27,679 nucleotides of DNA from positions 1 through 27,679 of the forward strand of contig CALQEU020000031.1 in NCBI GenBank assembly GCA_943329665.2. The letters run 5' to 3'. Of this stretch, positions 15,774 to 23,401 are shown one piece after another. This stretch comes from JAJTFW01 sp903922455 (GTDB lineage: Bacteria; Bacteroidota; Bacteroidia; AKYH767-A; OLB10). The notes below the pieces were generated by a model. The model was not told where the DNA came from and made no database searches. It worked only from the letters and a program-made list of their open reading frames with translations. Within the stretch, counting starts at the first letter, position 1. Each line of letters begins with the position of its first letter. The position numbers and the translations under genes are program-made.

Positions 15774-17603
15774 ATGACAAACCCAACAGGTAAAATTAAT
15801 GTACAAACGGAAAATATTTTTCCAATCATCAAGAAATTTTTATACAGTGATCATGAAATATTTTTAAGAGAATTGGTGGCGAATGCTGTTGATGCCACTC
15901 AAAAATTTAGTGCGCTCAATCGCATGGCAGAGAAACCTGTGGAGTCAGGAGACCTTTATGTTGAAGTAAAAATCGACAAAGAAAACAAGACCTTGCATGT
16001 GATAGACCGTGGCTTAGGAATGACGGGTGAAGAAGTGGAGAAATACATCAACCAAATTGCATTCAGTGGTGCCGAAGAATTTGTGAATAAGTACAAAGAT
16101 GAGTCAGGTGCACAGCTCATCGGAAAGTTTGGACTTGGATTTTACTCTGCGTTTATGGTATCGGATCATGTCGCATTGCACTCACGTTCATGGCTAGCCG
16201 AAGAAGGAGATGCAGTGCGTTGGACCTGCGATGGAAGCCCATCCTACAACATGGAAAAATTAGCGAAGAACGATCGTGGTACCGAAGTAATTCTAGCCAT
16301 CAATGACGATTCACTGGAGTTTTTAGAGCCTGCTCGCATTCGCACTTTGTTGAATAAATACTGTGGATTTCTTCCTGTTGAAATTCGATTCGAAGGAGAG
16401 AAAATAAACAATACAGCACCTGCTTGGGTTAAGAAACCTACGGAGTTAACGGACGAGGATTACAAGGCATTTTACAAAGAATTATATCCTTTCGCCGAAG
16501 AACCTTTGTTTTGGATTCATCTCAATGTAGACTTCCCTTTTAATTTAACTGGAATTTTGTACTTCCCCAAATTGAAAAAGAATTTAGAAGTTCAGAAAAA
16601 TAAGATTCAATTGTATTGCCGACAAGTATTTGTGACAGATGCAGTAGAAGGAATTGTTCCCGACTTCCTTACTTTGTTACATGGGGTTATCGACTCACCG
16701 GATATCCCGTTAAATGTATCCAGAAGTTATTTGCAAAGTGATTCGAATGTGAAGAAAATAAGTAATCACATCTTGAAAAAAGTAGCTGACAAATTGGAGG
16801 AGTTGTTTAAAGAAAACCGTAACGATTTCGAATCGAAGTGGGATGATATTGGTGTGTTTATTAAATATGGAATGTTGAGCGAAGAAAAATTCTTTGAACG
16901 CGCAAATAAATTTTGTTTGTTAAAGAACGTCGATAAAAAATATTTCACATTCGAAGAATACCGAAATCTAATCAGTCTTAATCAAGAGGACAAGGACAAA
17001 AAAGTTATTTATCTCTATACTACAAATCCTGAAGATCAATATGCATACATCAATTCCGCGAAGAAAAAAGGGTATGATGTTTTGTGGATGGATGGCGTAA
17101 TTGATACGCACTTTGTGAATTTTATTGAGCAAAAAGTGGAGAATGGAAGCTTTGCTCGTGTGGATGCTGATACCATCGATAAGCTCATCAGTAAAGAAGA
17201 AATTCGGATTTCTAAACTCACCGAAGAACAGCAAACGCAATTGAAGGAATTAGTAGAAACCGTGGTGAATAAGGAATCGTATCATGTGAGCGTTGCCCCA
17301 TTATCGGAAGACGATGCTCATATTGTTCTCACTCGTCCCGAATTCATGCGTCGAATGAAAGAAATGTCGGCGAGTGGAGGTGGAGGAGGTTATTCCTTTA
17401 TGGGTGAAATGCCTGACCAATATAATATGGTTTTAAATTGTAATCACCCGTTCGTTGGTAAAATTTTGGGCGAAACAGACGCTGCTCTAAAAGCAAGTTT
17501 GATGCAACAAGCAGTGGATTTGGCATTGCTCAATCAAGGATTATTAAAAGGAGAAGCGCTTTCCGATTTCACAAAAAGAAGTATTGATTTACTAAATAAG
17601 TAA
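15774..17603 (+). CDS. htpG: Molecular chaperone HtpG (Hsp90 family)
   Basis: A cytoplasmic ATP-dependent homodimeric chaperone that acts late in client folding. At 609 aa it is close to, or slightly shorter than, usual HtpG. The GHKL ATPase domain shows E33 and N37 in RELVANAVDATQK, D78 in DRGLGM (78-83) and GKFGLGF (117-123). The NAVDAT form, in place of NASDA, is typical of Bacteroidota. The middle domain has the conserved LNVSRSYLQ segment. The C-terminal dimerisation region follows a GGGGG stretch (535-539) that precedes YSFMGEMPDQYNMVLN. It is transcribed divergently from the NRPS-PKS operon across 264 bp and ends in a strong terminator at 17621. In other bacteria HtpG supports production of some NRPS/PKS compounds, so the adjacency may be functional, but that is inference. 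Confidence 0.97.
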   Translation: MTNPTGKINVQTENIFPIIKKFLYSDHEIFLRELVANAVDATQKFSALNRMAEKPVESGDLYVEVKIDKENKTLHVIDRGLGMTGEEVEKYINQIAFSGAEEFVNKYKDESGAQLIGKFGLGFYSAFMVSDHVALHSRSWLAEEGDAVRWTCDGSPSYNMEKLAKNDRGTEVILAINDDSLEFLEPARIRTLLNKYCGFLPVEIRFEGEKINNTAPAWVKKPTELTDEDYKAFYKELYPFAEEPLFWIHLNVDFPFNLTGILYFPKLKKNLEVQKNKIQLYCRQVFVTDAVEGIVPDFLTLLHGVIDSPDIPLNVSRSYLQSDSNVKKISNHILKKVADKLEELFKENRNDFESKWDDIGVFIKYGMLSEEKFFERANKFCLLKNVDKKYFTFEEYRNLISLNQEDKDKKVIYLYTTNPEDQYAYINSAKKKGYDVLWMDGVIDTHFVNFIEQKVENGSFARVDADTIDKLISKEEIRISKLTEEQQTQLKELVETVVNKESYHVSVAPLSEDDAHIVLTRPEFMRRMKEMSASGGGGGYSFMGEMPDQYNMVLNCNHPFVGKILGETDAALKASLMQQAVDLALLNQGLLKGEALSDFTKRSIDLLNK

Positions 17604-17620
17604 GCAATCGTAATTTAATC

Positions 17621-17658
17621 AGAGTGGTGAAAGCAATGGCTTTCACCACTCTTTTTTA
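17621..17658 (+). terminator. Rho-independent terminator of htpG
   Basis: A perfect 14-bp stem (17621-17634 with 17639-17652) with the 4-nt loop AATG is followed at once by a run of T. It starts 17 bp after the htpG stop. Confidence 0.93.
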
Positions 17659-17836
17659 TATAAGTACTATTCAGCCATTGGTAAACGTTTGTATTCGACT
17701 AGAAGTGTTTATTATACGACTATTCAAAATCAGTGCATTACTTTTGTCAGCATCAAACCGAAAATAAATTTATTAACAAAATAACATTCTCAGGTAAAAT
17801 TCAAGAAGAATGGAGTGAATAATACTTCTTAATTAT

Positions 17837-17844
17837 TACCTTTG
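17837..17844 (+). promoter_or_regulatory. Candidate -7 box of the DUF3127 gene
   Basis: TACCTTTG fully matches TAnnTTTG and lies 22 nt before the ATG at 17867. No good -33 TTG is seen at the usual distance. Confidence 0.5.
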
Positions 17845-17866
17845 AATTCTAAACGAATTATGCATT

Positions 17867-18250
17867 ATGAGTCATGAAATTACAGCAAAATTACTGAGTT
17901 CCCTTCCGGAACAGACAGGATCAGGAAAAAATGGTACTTGGGTGAAGCAAGATTTTATCGTGGAAACGGAAGATCAGTATCCAAAGAAAATATGTATGAG
18001 TGCTTGGGGCGACTTGGTGAAGCAATTCAACGGCTATCCTATGGGTTCTCGTCTCAAAATTTCTTTCCGTGTTGAATCACGGGAGTACAATGGTCGTTGG
18101 TACACCGATGTTCGGCCTTGGAAAGCAGTTGTTGATGGCTCCGCGGCTTCAAGTCCTACAGCCATGGATGCTCCTGCAAACTTTGCTACTTCTGGTAACG
18201 AACAAAGTCAATCTACTGCTAATTCTGTAGAAGATGATTTACCATTTTAA
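17867..18250 (+). CDS. DUF3127 domain protein with SSB-like acidic C-terminal tip
   Basis: A small cytoplasmic protein of 127 aa. Residues about 3-87 match the DUF3127 pattern as I recall it: ITAKLLSSLPEQTG, then a GTWVKQDFIVETEDQYPKK stretch, SAWGDLVKQF, and REYNGRWYTDVRPWK. This family is common in Bacteroidota and its function is not established. After the domain there is a flexible Ser/Ala/Gln/Asn-rich tail (about 90-120) ending in VEDDLPF. Globular domain, disordered linker and acidic tip ending in Pro-Phe is the plan of single-stranded DNA-binding proteins, whose tip recruits repair and replication proteins. The gene is monocistronic, with its own -7 box and a downstream hairpin. It is not SSB itself, since the domain sequence is different. 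Confidence 0.8.
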   Translation: MSHEITAKLLSSLPEQTGSGKNGTWVKQDFIVETEDQYPKKICMSAWGDLVKQFNGYPMGSRLKISFRVESREYNGRWYTDVRPWKAVVDGSAASSPTAMDAPANFATSGNEQSQSTANSVEDDLPF

Positions 18251-18317
18251 TAAATGAGCAAGTCGCAATTCAATAGAGAATTGTAACTAAATAATTACCC
18301 AATCAAACCATAGATTG

Positions 18318-18347
18318 AAAGCCCTGTCTGATAAAGATGGGGCTTTT
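18318..18347 (+). terminator. Probable terminator after the DUF3127 gene
   Basis: AAAGCCC (18318-18324) pairs with GGGCTTT (18340-18346). The inner TGTCT/AGATG can extend the stem with two G-U pairs, leaving the loop GATAA. TTTTGCTTTT follows. Confidence 0.65.
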
Positions 18348-18457
18348 GCTTTTGATGGAAATGTAGAATTATTTTTTCTTTCACATGAAATTGTTCTTGC
18401 TTTGGGAAAGGTTCCTCAAGGCATTTTATTATTTTTACCAAAGAAATAGATAATGTT

Positions 18458-20617
18458 ATGATGATTAAAAGAAGAATTCTCCTGATTGTTTTATTATTCT
18501 CAACTGTTTTTTCCTCCGCAGATGAAGGCATGTGGTTGCCTCAACTTTTGCAACAAATGAACGCTGCAGAAATGCGATTGAAAGGCTTACAAATTCCGAT
18601 TGAGGAAATTTATAGCGCGAATAAGAATAGCTTGAAGGACGCAGTTGTTCTTTTTGGTGGTGGTTGCACAGGTGAAATTATTTCTGCGCAAGGATTAATG
18701 TTAACCAATCATCATTGCGGTTTCGGACAAATTCAAGAGCAGAGTACACTTGAGCATAATTATTTGAGAGATGGATTTTGGGCTATGACCATGAAAGAGG
18801 AGTTGCCGTGTCCCGGATTAACAGCAACGTTTATTATTCGCATGGAAGAGGTGACAACCTCTTTTACGAAAGCACTTGAAAATTTAACCGAGGAGCAACG
18901 AAATGCAAAGATCAAAGAAATTTCCGCTTCCCTCGAGAAGAAAGCCATTGAAGGAACCCATTATGAAGCTCGCGTGCGACAATTTTATTCGGGCAATGAA
19001 TTTATTTTAATTGTTTCGGAAACTTTTAATGATGTACGTTTGGTAGGCGCTCCTCCTTCGTCCATTGGAAAGTTTGGCGGCGATACCGACAATTGGATGT
19101 GGCCTCGACACACAGGCGATTTTTCTATGTTTAGAGTGTATGCAGGAAAAGATAATAAGCCCGCGGAATACAGTACTGAGAATGTGCCTTTTGTTCCTCG
19201 TCATTTCTTTTCAATTTCTACCAAAGGGGTGCAGCAAGATGATTTTACTATGGTGTATGGTTTTCCTGGAAGAACTCAGGAATATATTTCATCTTATCAA
19301 GTAAGTACCATTGTTGAAGTTACTAATCCTAATCGAATCAAAGTTCGTACTGCGCGTTTGGATGTGATGGGAGAGTCGATGAGAAGCAGCGAAGCCTTGC
19401 ACTTGAAGTATGCCGATAAGCAAAGTGGAGTGAGCAATGCATGGAAGAAATGGAAAGGAGAGAGTAAAGGCTTGTTAGCAGCAAAAGGACTGGAAAAGAA
19501 ACAGGCATTCGAAATTGATTTTAAATCCTGGTATTCGAAGTCGGATGCGCTGAGTAAAAAGTATGCCATGGTTTTACCTTCTATTGAAACACTTTATAAA
19601 AACACACGACCGTATTTATTAGCGAATGATTATTATGCAGAAGCTGCCTTTGGTATTGAACTGATTAGTTACGCGATGGGCTTAAAGAATTTAGTGGAGA
19701 TGACACTTTCAGAAAAACCAGATACCGCAAAAATTAGAATGGAGGCAGAATCGTATAAAGTAGGAGTAGCAGGATATTTTAAAGACTATGATATGAATAC
19801 CGATCGTAAGATGATGGCTACATTGCTTAAAATATTTGACGAGGGAGTTGCTGATTCATTGAAGCCTGAATATTTTACGGTACTGCGTAAACGTTATCAT
19901 TCAGATTTCGTGAAATTAGCGGATGTCATTTTTGCGAAAAGCGATTTGGACGAGGAGAAAGAGATGGCAGAGGTGTTCGTTAAATTTGGAAAGTCGAGTG
20001 CAAAAGAAATACAATCGGATCCTGCGTATCAATTGGCTGATGCATTATTGACATTCTATAGAAGTCGTGTTGCTGATAAAGTGAAATCCTTTAATGCGGA
20101 TTTAACTTTGTTGAATAGATTGTATATGGAAGGACAAAAAGAAATGCAGCCTGAAAAAAAATTGTATCCTGATGCCAACAGTACACTTCGCTTGGCTTAT
20201 GGACAGGTGCGTGGCTATGAAGCTCGCGATGCGGTTTATTTTAATTTCCAAACCGATTTAGATGGCATCATGGAGAAATACATTCCCGGCGATGAAGAAT
20301 TTGATTTGCCAACACGCTTAGTTGAATTACATAAATCGAAAGACTATGGTCGCTATGGAGTGAACGGAACAGTGCCCGTTGCATTCATCGCTACGAATCA
20401 TACTACAGGGGGTAATTCGGGAAGTCCGGTATTAAATGCGAAAGGAAATTTAATTGGTACCAATTACGATCGCGTTTGGGAAGGAACCATGAGTGATATC
20501 TTATTTAATCCTGAAATTTGTAGAAACATCACGTTAGATATTCGCTATACATTATTCATCGTCGATAAATTTGCTGGAGCAAAAAGATTGATTGATGAGA
20601 TGGACTTAGTGGAATAA
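18458..20617 (+). CDS. dpp11: S46 family dipeptidyl-peptidase, DPP11-like (Asp/Glu-specific)
   Basis: A periplasmic serine exopeptidase that removes N-terminal dipeptides from oligopeptides. At 719 aa it is almost identical in length to Porphyromonas gingivalis DPP11. The signal peptide (about 1-21: MMIKRR, then a hydrophobic core) precedes DEGMWLP, the usual mature start. The catalytic triad is H85 in TNHHCG, D221 in HTGDF and S654 in GGNSGSP. NYDRVWEGTMSD places arginine R672 in the S1 pocket. In characterised family members an Arg there gives acidic P1 specificity (DPP11), whereas DPP7 has Gly, so Asp/Glu specificity is predicted. ATG at 18458 or 18461 may be used. The gene is monocistronic and convergent with the following lipoprotein gene. 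Such enzymes usually feed amino-acid catabolism in peptide-using Bacteroidota. Confidence 0.93.
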   Translation: MMIKRRILLIVLLFSTVFSSADEGMWLPQLLQQMNAAEMRLKGLQIPIEEIYSANKNSLKDAVVLFGGGCTGEIISAQGLMLTNHHCGFGQIQEQSTLEHNYLRDGFWAMTMKEELPCPGLTATFIIRMEEVTTSFTKALENLTEEQRNAKIKEISASLEKKAIEGTHYEARVRQFYSGNEFILIVSETFNDVRLVGAPPSSIGKFGGDTDNWMWPRHTGDFSMFRVYAGKDNKPAEYSTENVPFVPRHFFSISTKGVQQDDFTMVYGFPGRTQEYISSYQVSTIVEVTNPNRIKVRTARLDVMGESMRSSEALHLKYADKQSGVSNAWKKWKGESKGLLAAKGLEKKQAFEIDFKSWYSKSDALSKKYAMVLPSIETLYKNTRPYLLANDYYAEAAFGIELISYAMGLKNLVEMTLSEKPDTAKIRMEAESYKVGVAGYFKDYDMNTDRKMMATLLKIFDEGVADSLKPEYFTVLRKRYHSDFVKLADVIFAKSDLDEEKEMAEVFVKFGKSSAKEIQSDPAYQLADALLTFYRSRVADKVKSFNADLTLLNRLYMEGQKEMQPEKKLYPDANSTLRLAYGQVRGYEARDAVYFNFQTDLDGIMEKYIPGDEEFDLPTRLVELHKSKDYGRYGVNGTVPVAFIATNHTTGGNSGSPVLNAKGNLIGTNYDRVWEGTMSDILFNPEICRNITLDIRYTLFIVDKFAGAKRLIDEMDLVE

Positions 20618-20671
20618 CAGAGCGAGAAACAGAGGGAGAGCGAGGAAAATACAGTGAGTAGTAGATACAGC

Positions 20672-20701
20672 AACGCCTTCATCAGCAATGACGAAGGCGT
20701 T
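20672..20701. terminator. Hairpin between convergent S46 and lipoprotein genes
   Basis: AACGCCTTC (20672-20680) pairs perfectly with GAAGGCGTT (20693-20701) around a 12-nt loop. The T tract on the plus side is poor (TTACTTATTA), so it is a weak or factor-dependent terminator, most likely for the S46 gene. Confidence 0.55.
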
Positions 20702-20737
20702 TACTTATTAGTTGAATAATTCCGAAGTTATTTTTTA

Positions 20738-20773
20738 CGCTGCGATCGTTGCGTAAACGTTGCGACCGCTGCG
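20738..20773. repeat. Pair of GC-rich 16-mers, near-repeat
   Basis: CGCTGCGATCGTTGCG (20738-20753) and CGTTGCGACCGCTGCG (20758-20773) differ at only a few positions and are separated by TAAA. TTTACGC/GCGTAAA also brackets the first copy as a 7-bp inverted repeat (20734-20740 with 20751-20757). The block stands out against AT-rich surroundings and lies past the lipoprotein stop. It may act in 3' end formation of that gene; nothing more can be said. Confidence 0.5.
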
Positions 20774-20805
20774 TTTAAATGTCGGTATAATTAAAAGCTG
20801 TTGGA

Positions 20806-21264
20806 TTAGTTTTTAACGTACTCCAGTGAACGAATCGCTCCTGCATTATCTGTAGCCGATAAATACATCACATCATTTTCTAAAATCACAATGGTCCAAG
20901 CGCGATTTAAATCAATCGCTTTGAAACTCGAATTAGTATAAGTGATAGAGGTAGAATCACCAAAAGTAAAACCACTCAACTTCACATACGCTTTTGACAA
21001 CTTCGCATCAATAGAATAGCTACCTAATAATGTAGTGTCAAAAGTCACGTTACTACTCGTATCATACTTTTTCACATTGATAGCTACAGTTCCGCCATTA
21101 AAACTCCACCTCTCGTGTGAGTCGTTGCTATTGGAAAAAATGACTTTCCAAGTTTTCTGAATTTTTTCATTCAACTTTTTCTCTGAAAGTAATAAGTCGT
21201 TTTGTTCGCACCCTGTTAGGCTAATCATAATCAACCCTGCCAGCGCCATTAAAAGATTTTTCAT
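20806..21264 (-). CDS. Putative lipoprotein, unknown function
   Basis: A 152-aa protein with a lipoprotein signal peptide: MKNLL, a hydrophobic stretch, then the lipobox LTGC with C19 as the predicted lipidated residue. The mature part has a short charged region (EKKLNEKIQKTWKVI) and then mostly beta-strand-like sequence (FNGGTVAINVKKY, LLGSYSIDAKLSKAYVKLSGF). The WKV..W.F pattern is reminiscent of small lipocalin-like or DUF4923/DUF5004-type Bacteroidota lipoproteins, but I cannot assign a family. A -7 box TACCTTTG on the reverse strand (21309-21316), 44 nt upstream, suggests its own transcript, separate from rfaE2 upstream. Confidence 0.8.
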   Translation of the reverse strand: MKNLLMALAGLIMISLTGCEQNDLLLSEKKLNEKIQKTWKVIFSNSNDSHERWSFNGGTVAINVKKYDTSSNVTFDTTLLGSYSIDAKLSKAYVKLSGFTFGDSTSITYTNSSFKAIDLNRAWTIVILENDVMYLSATDNAGAIRSLEYVKN

Positions 21265-21308
21265 GCGTTTAATTGTTTTTTTGTGTCTTTATACCATCAG
21301 AATACATT

Positions 21309-21316
21309 CAAAGGTA
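21309..21316 (-). promoter_or_regulatory. Candidate -7 box of the lipoprotein gene
   Basis: The reverse strand reads TACCTTTG, a full TAnnTTTG match, in the 82-bp gap after rfaE2. A -33 TTG at ideal spacing is not seen; TTTTG-like words occur 14 and 24 nt upstream. Confidence 0.45.
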
Positions 21317-21346
21317 CATCTAATATACGCCAAAACATTACAAAAA

Positions 21347-21844
21347 TTAGTATTGGACATTTCGGATCCGTTGTTCGATCTTGGTGGTTGAGTATCCATC
21401 TACAAAAGGAATGGTTTTTACAACTCCGCCTTTTGCTGTAACAATATCGTATCCCACAATATCTTCGGGCTTATAATCAGCTCCTTTAACTAATACATCG
21501 GGTTGAACTAAACGGATTAATTCATAAGGAGTAGGCTCGTCAAAAAGAATAATGGCCGAAACAAATTCCAAGGCTGCCAATACCATCGCTCGGGACCGTT
21601 CATCGTTGATAGGTCGGGAAGGGCCTTTGATTTTAGACACAGAACTATCTGTATTTAAACCGATTACCATCTTATCTCCAAAATCGGCAGCACGCGCTAA
21701 ATAGTCGATATGCCCTAAATGAAGAATATCAAAACAACCATTGCTGAACACAATCTTACATCCTGTTTTTTGCCAATCGTTCAATTGATCGATCAATTGA
21801 ATTGAATCCATCAGCTTTTTTTCGATGTGATGAAGGTGACTCAT
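21347..21844 (-). CDS. rfaE2: D-glycero-beta-D-manno-heptose 1-phosphate adenylyltransferase
   Basis: A nucleotidyltransferase equivalent to the C-terminal half of E. coli HldE. It makes ADP-heptose from ATP and heptose 1-phosphate for LPS inner-core synthesis. The 165-aa protein shows FSNGCFDILHLGH, with the HxGH nucleotide-binding motif, then VIGLNTDSSV, GPSRPINDERSRA, VLVKGADY and GYSTTKIEQRI, all typical of RfaE2. The kinase half (RfaE1) is absent here, as expected where the two activities are separate genes. ATG 21844 overlaps the upstream stop as ATGA, indicating tight coupling to the membrane protein gene. A second Met at residue 12 is possible but less well placed. Confidence 0.93.
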   Translation of the reverse strand: MSHLHHIEKKLMDSIQLIDQLNDWQKTGCKIVFSNGCFDILHLGHIDYLARAADFGDKMVIGLNTDSSVSKIKGPSRPINDERSRAMVLAALEFVSAIILFDEPTPYELIRLVQPDVLVKGADYKPEDIVGYDIVTAKGGVVKTIPFVDGYSTTKIEQRIRNVQY

Positions 21845-22833
21845 GAAACAGCAGTATTTTTATTTTTTACGTAGAAGAACAAACTGATCATGGAGATTGC
21901 TCCTAATATTATTAAAAGTAATGTAGATACAGTATGACTCATCGTCGCATAAACGATTCCATCAGTTTCAGTTAATCCATATAAAAGCAATCCTTTTGAT
22001 ACTAAAAGATGGTATGCACCAATGCCACCTTGTACAGGTGCTGTCATCCCAATTCCACCAAGTACCATAATAAAGAGTGCAGCCGAAGCTCCTAATCCCG
22101 CCGTTTCAGGGAGTGCGAAAAAGCAAACGTAACTCATCCCAAAGTACATGGTCCAAATAAATAATGTATGAAAGATAAAGAGTCCTTTGTTTTTAATAAG
22201 CGTGATGCTGCGTAATCCTTCTGCAATTCCACCCATCAGTTTCCTGATTTTTGCAACAAATGCTGGAGGATTTTCCATTTTGAAAATGCGAATCATCACA
22301 ACAACAAAGGCAATAACGATTACGGCGAAAATGCTTAATGCGACGGTGCTATTTCCAATTTTTTCGAATAGAGGATTAAATAAATGTTCGTTTAGGAATC
22401 CACCCAATCGATCAAATTCCAATAAGGCAGTAAGGAAAATACAAACAGCAAGCATTATCACATCCATGAGTCGTTCGACGATCACAGTGCCGATGAGTTT
22501 TTCGAAGGGAACACCATCACTCTTATTTAATGCGCCGCAACGCGATATTTCTCCGAGTCGGGGAATGGCCATGTTAGCCAAATAGGCAAACATGACAGCA
22601 TGATAGGTAGTAATTAATCTTGGTTTATATCCCAAAGGTTCAATCAGTTGTACCCAGCGCATCGCTCTACTAACCAAGGCGGCAAAAGAGCAAACAGCGC
22701 AGAGTAATAGAAACCAGGGATTTGCCAATTTCACTTTTTCCCAAACCATTAGAAAATCTTGATTTCTGAAGGTAAGCCAAAGCAATGCTGCGCCAATTGC
22801 TAAAAAGAGGAGATTACGCAGGATAGCTATCAA
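21841..22833 (-). CDS. Flippase-like membrane protein (lysylphosphatidylglycerol synthase TM-region family)
   Basis: A polytopic inner-membrane protein of 330 aa with about seven to eight hydrophobic segments. Family signatures include RAMRW, NMAIPRLGEISR, GTVIVERLMD and a PVQGGIGAYH-like segment near the C-terminus, as in the UPF0104/MprF transmembrane domain family. It has no synthase domain, so a lipid-flipping or transport role is inferred from the family only. The first usable codon is TTG at 22833, 4 nt after the panD stop. The next in-frame ATG would remove the first transmembrane segment, and an in-frame stop lies just upstream. It lies between panD and rfaE2, and its stop overlaps the rfaE2 start by 4 bp. 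The three genes therefore form one unit. Confidence 0.88.
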   Translation of the reverse strand: MIAILRNLLFLAIGAALLWLTFRNQDFLMVWEKVKLANPWFLLLCAVCSFAALVSRAMRWVQLIEPLGYKPRLITTYHAVMFAYLANMAIPRLGEISRCGALNKSDGVPFEKLIGTVIVERLMDVIMLAVCIFLTALLEFDRLGGFLNEHLFNPLFEKIGNSTVALSIFAVIVIAFVVVMIRIFKMENPPAFVAKIRKLMGGIAEGLRSITLIKNKGLFIFHTLFIWTMYFGMSYVCFFALPETAGLGASAALFIMVLGGIGMTAPVQGGIGAYHLLVSKGLLLYGLTETDGIVYATMSHTVSTLLLIILGAISMISLFFYVKNKNTAVS

Positions 22834-22837
22834 AATA

Positions 22838-23191
22838 TTAAGCTTTTACGGGGCGATTATCGTTATCGGGAAAGCAAAGCCAAGGTTTAAATGTTTTGGC
22901 CGTTTCAAAATCCATGCTTGCGAATGAGATCACAATCACAATATCACCCAAATACATTTTACGGGCGGCTGGTCCATTTATACAAACTTCACCACTGCCT
23001 CGCTTCCCTGTAATTACATAAGTTTCAATACGTTCGCCGTTATTTACATTGAGTATGTGTACTTTTTCTCCTTCAATGAGGTTCGCCGCATCCATCAAAT
23101 CTGGATCTAACGTAATACTACCTACATAATGCAGCTCCGCTTGAGTGATACGAGCTCGGTGAATTTTTGATTTGAGAACCTGAATCGTCAT
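22838..23191 (-). CDS. panD: Aspartate 1-decarboxylase
   Basis: Converts L-aspartate to beta-alanine for pantothenate and CoA synthesis. It is a small proenzyme that self-cleaves at Gly24-Ser25 (HYVGS) to form the pyruvoyl cofactor. The 117 aa fit the family (E. coli 126). Other conserved parts are K9 in LKSKIHRARIT, NVNNGERIETY, NGPAARKMYLGD and IVISFASM. A longer frame starts at 23227, but ATG 23191 gives the family N-terminus, and the -7 box at 23199-23206 would lie inside the longer version. It is the first gene of panD, flippase-like, rfaE2. Its partner panC lies on the same strand 1.5 kb away, beyond two opposite-strand genes. Confidence 0.96.
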   Translation of the reverse strand: MTIQVLKSKIHRARITQAELHYVGSITLDPDLMDAANLIEGEKVHILNVNNGERIETYVITGKRGSGEVCINGPAARKMYLGDIVIVISFASMDFETAKTFKPWLCFPDNDNRPVKA

Positions 23192-23198
23192 AAGGATG

Positions 23199-23206
23199 CA
23201 AAGGTA
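23199..23206 (-). promoter_or_regulatory. Candidate -7 box of panD, implying a near-leaderless mRNA
   Basis: The reverse strand reads TACCTTTG, a full TAnnTTTG match, ending only 7 nt before the panD ATG (TACCTTTGCATCCTTATG). A -33 TTG at 20 nt is not evident. Confidence 0.5.
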
Positions 23207-23220
23207 GGAAATTTCATTTG

Positions 23221-23287
23221 CTCCCATAAAGGACTTTGTTTCTATAAGATGGGATATTCTTTTCCTTTTATGGGGAGATGGAATGAA
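23221..23287. repeat. Imperfect inverted repeat in the panD / response-regulator intergenic region
   Basis: CTCCCATAAAGGA (23221-23233) is complementary to TCCTTTTATGGGGAG (23273-23287) apart from one extra T and one extra G in the right arm. The arms are 39 bp apart and lie just upstream of the panD -7 box. This could be a paired operator or a cruciform; only the symmetry is seen. Confidence 0.5.
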
Positions 23288-23401
23288 TAGCTACATCAAA
23301 AGAATTGGTTTACTTCTTTTGCAAAGAGAATCAAGCCGAGTATCAATTAAAAATTTTACCTTAGCCTAATAAATTATTTTACTAAAAAAATAAAATTTAC
23401 A

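Noticed and set aside
15605..15832. 75-codon reverse frame across the htpG promoter and start
   Set aside because: It overlaps htpG codons and promoter elements, has no recognisable domain, and follows from AT-rich sequence.
22187..22585. 132-codon forward frame inside the flippase-like gene
   Set aside because: It is antisense to a conserved membrane protein; its composition reflects the complementary strand.
23192..23227. 12-residue extension of PanD
   Set aside because: It would overlap the -7 box, and the family N-terminus begins at ATG 23191.
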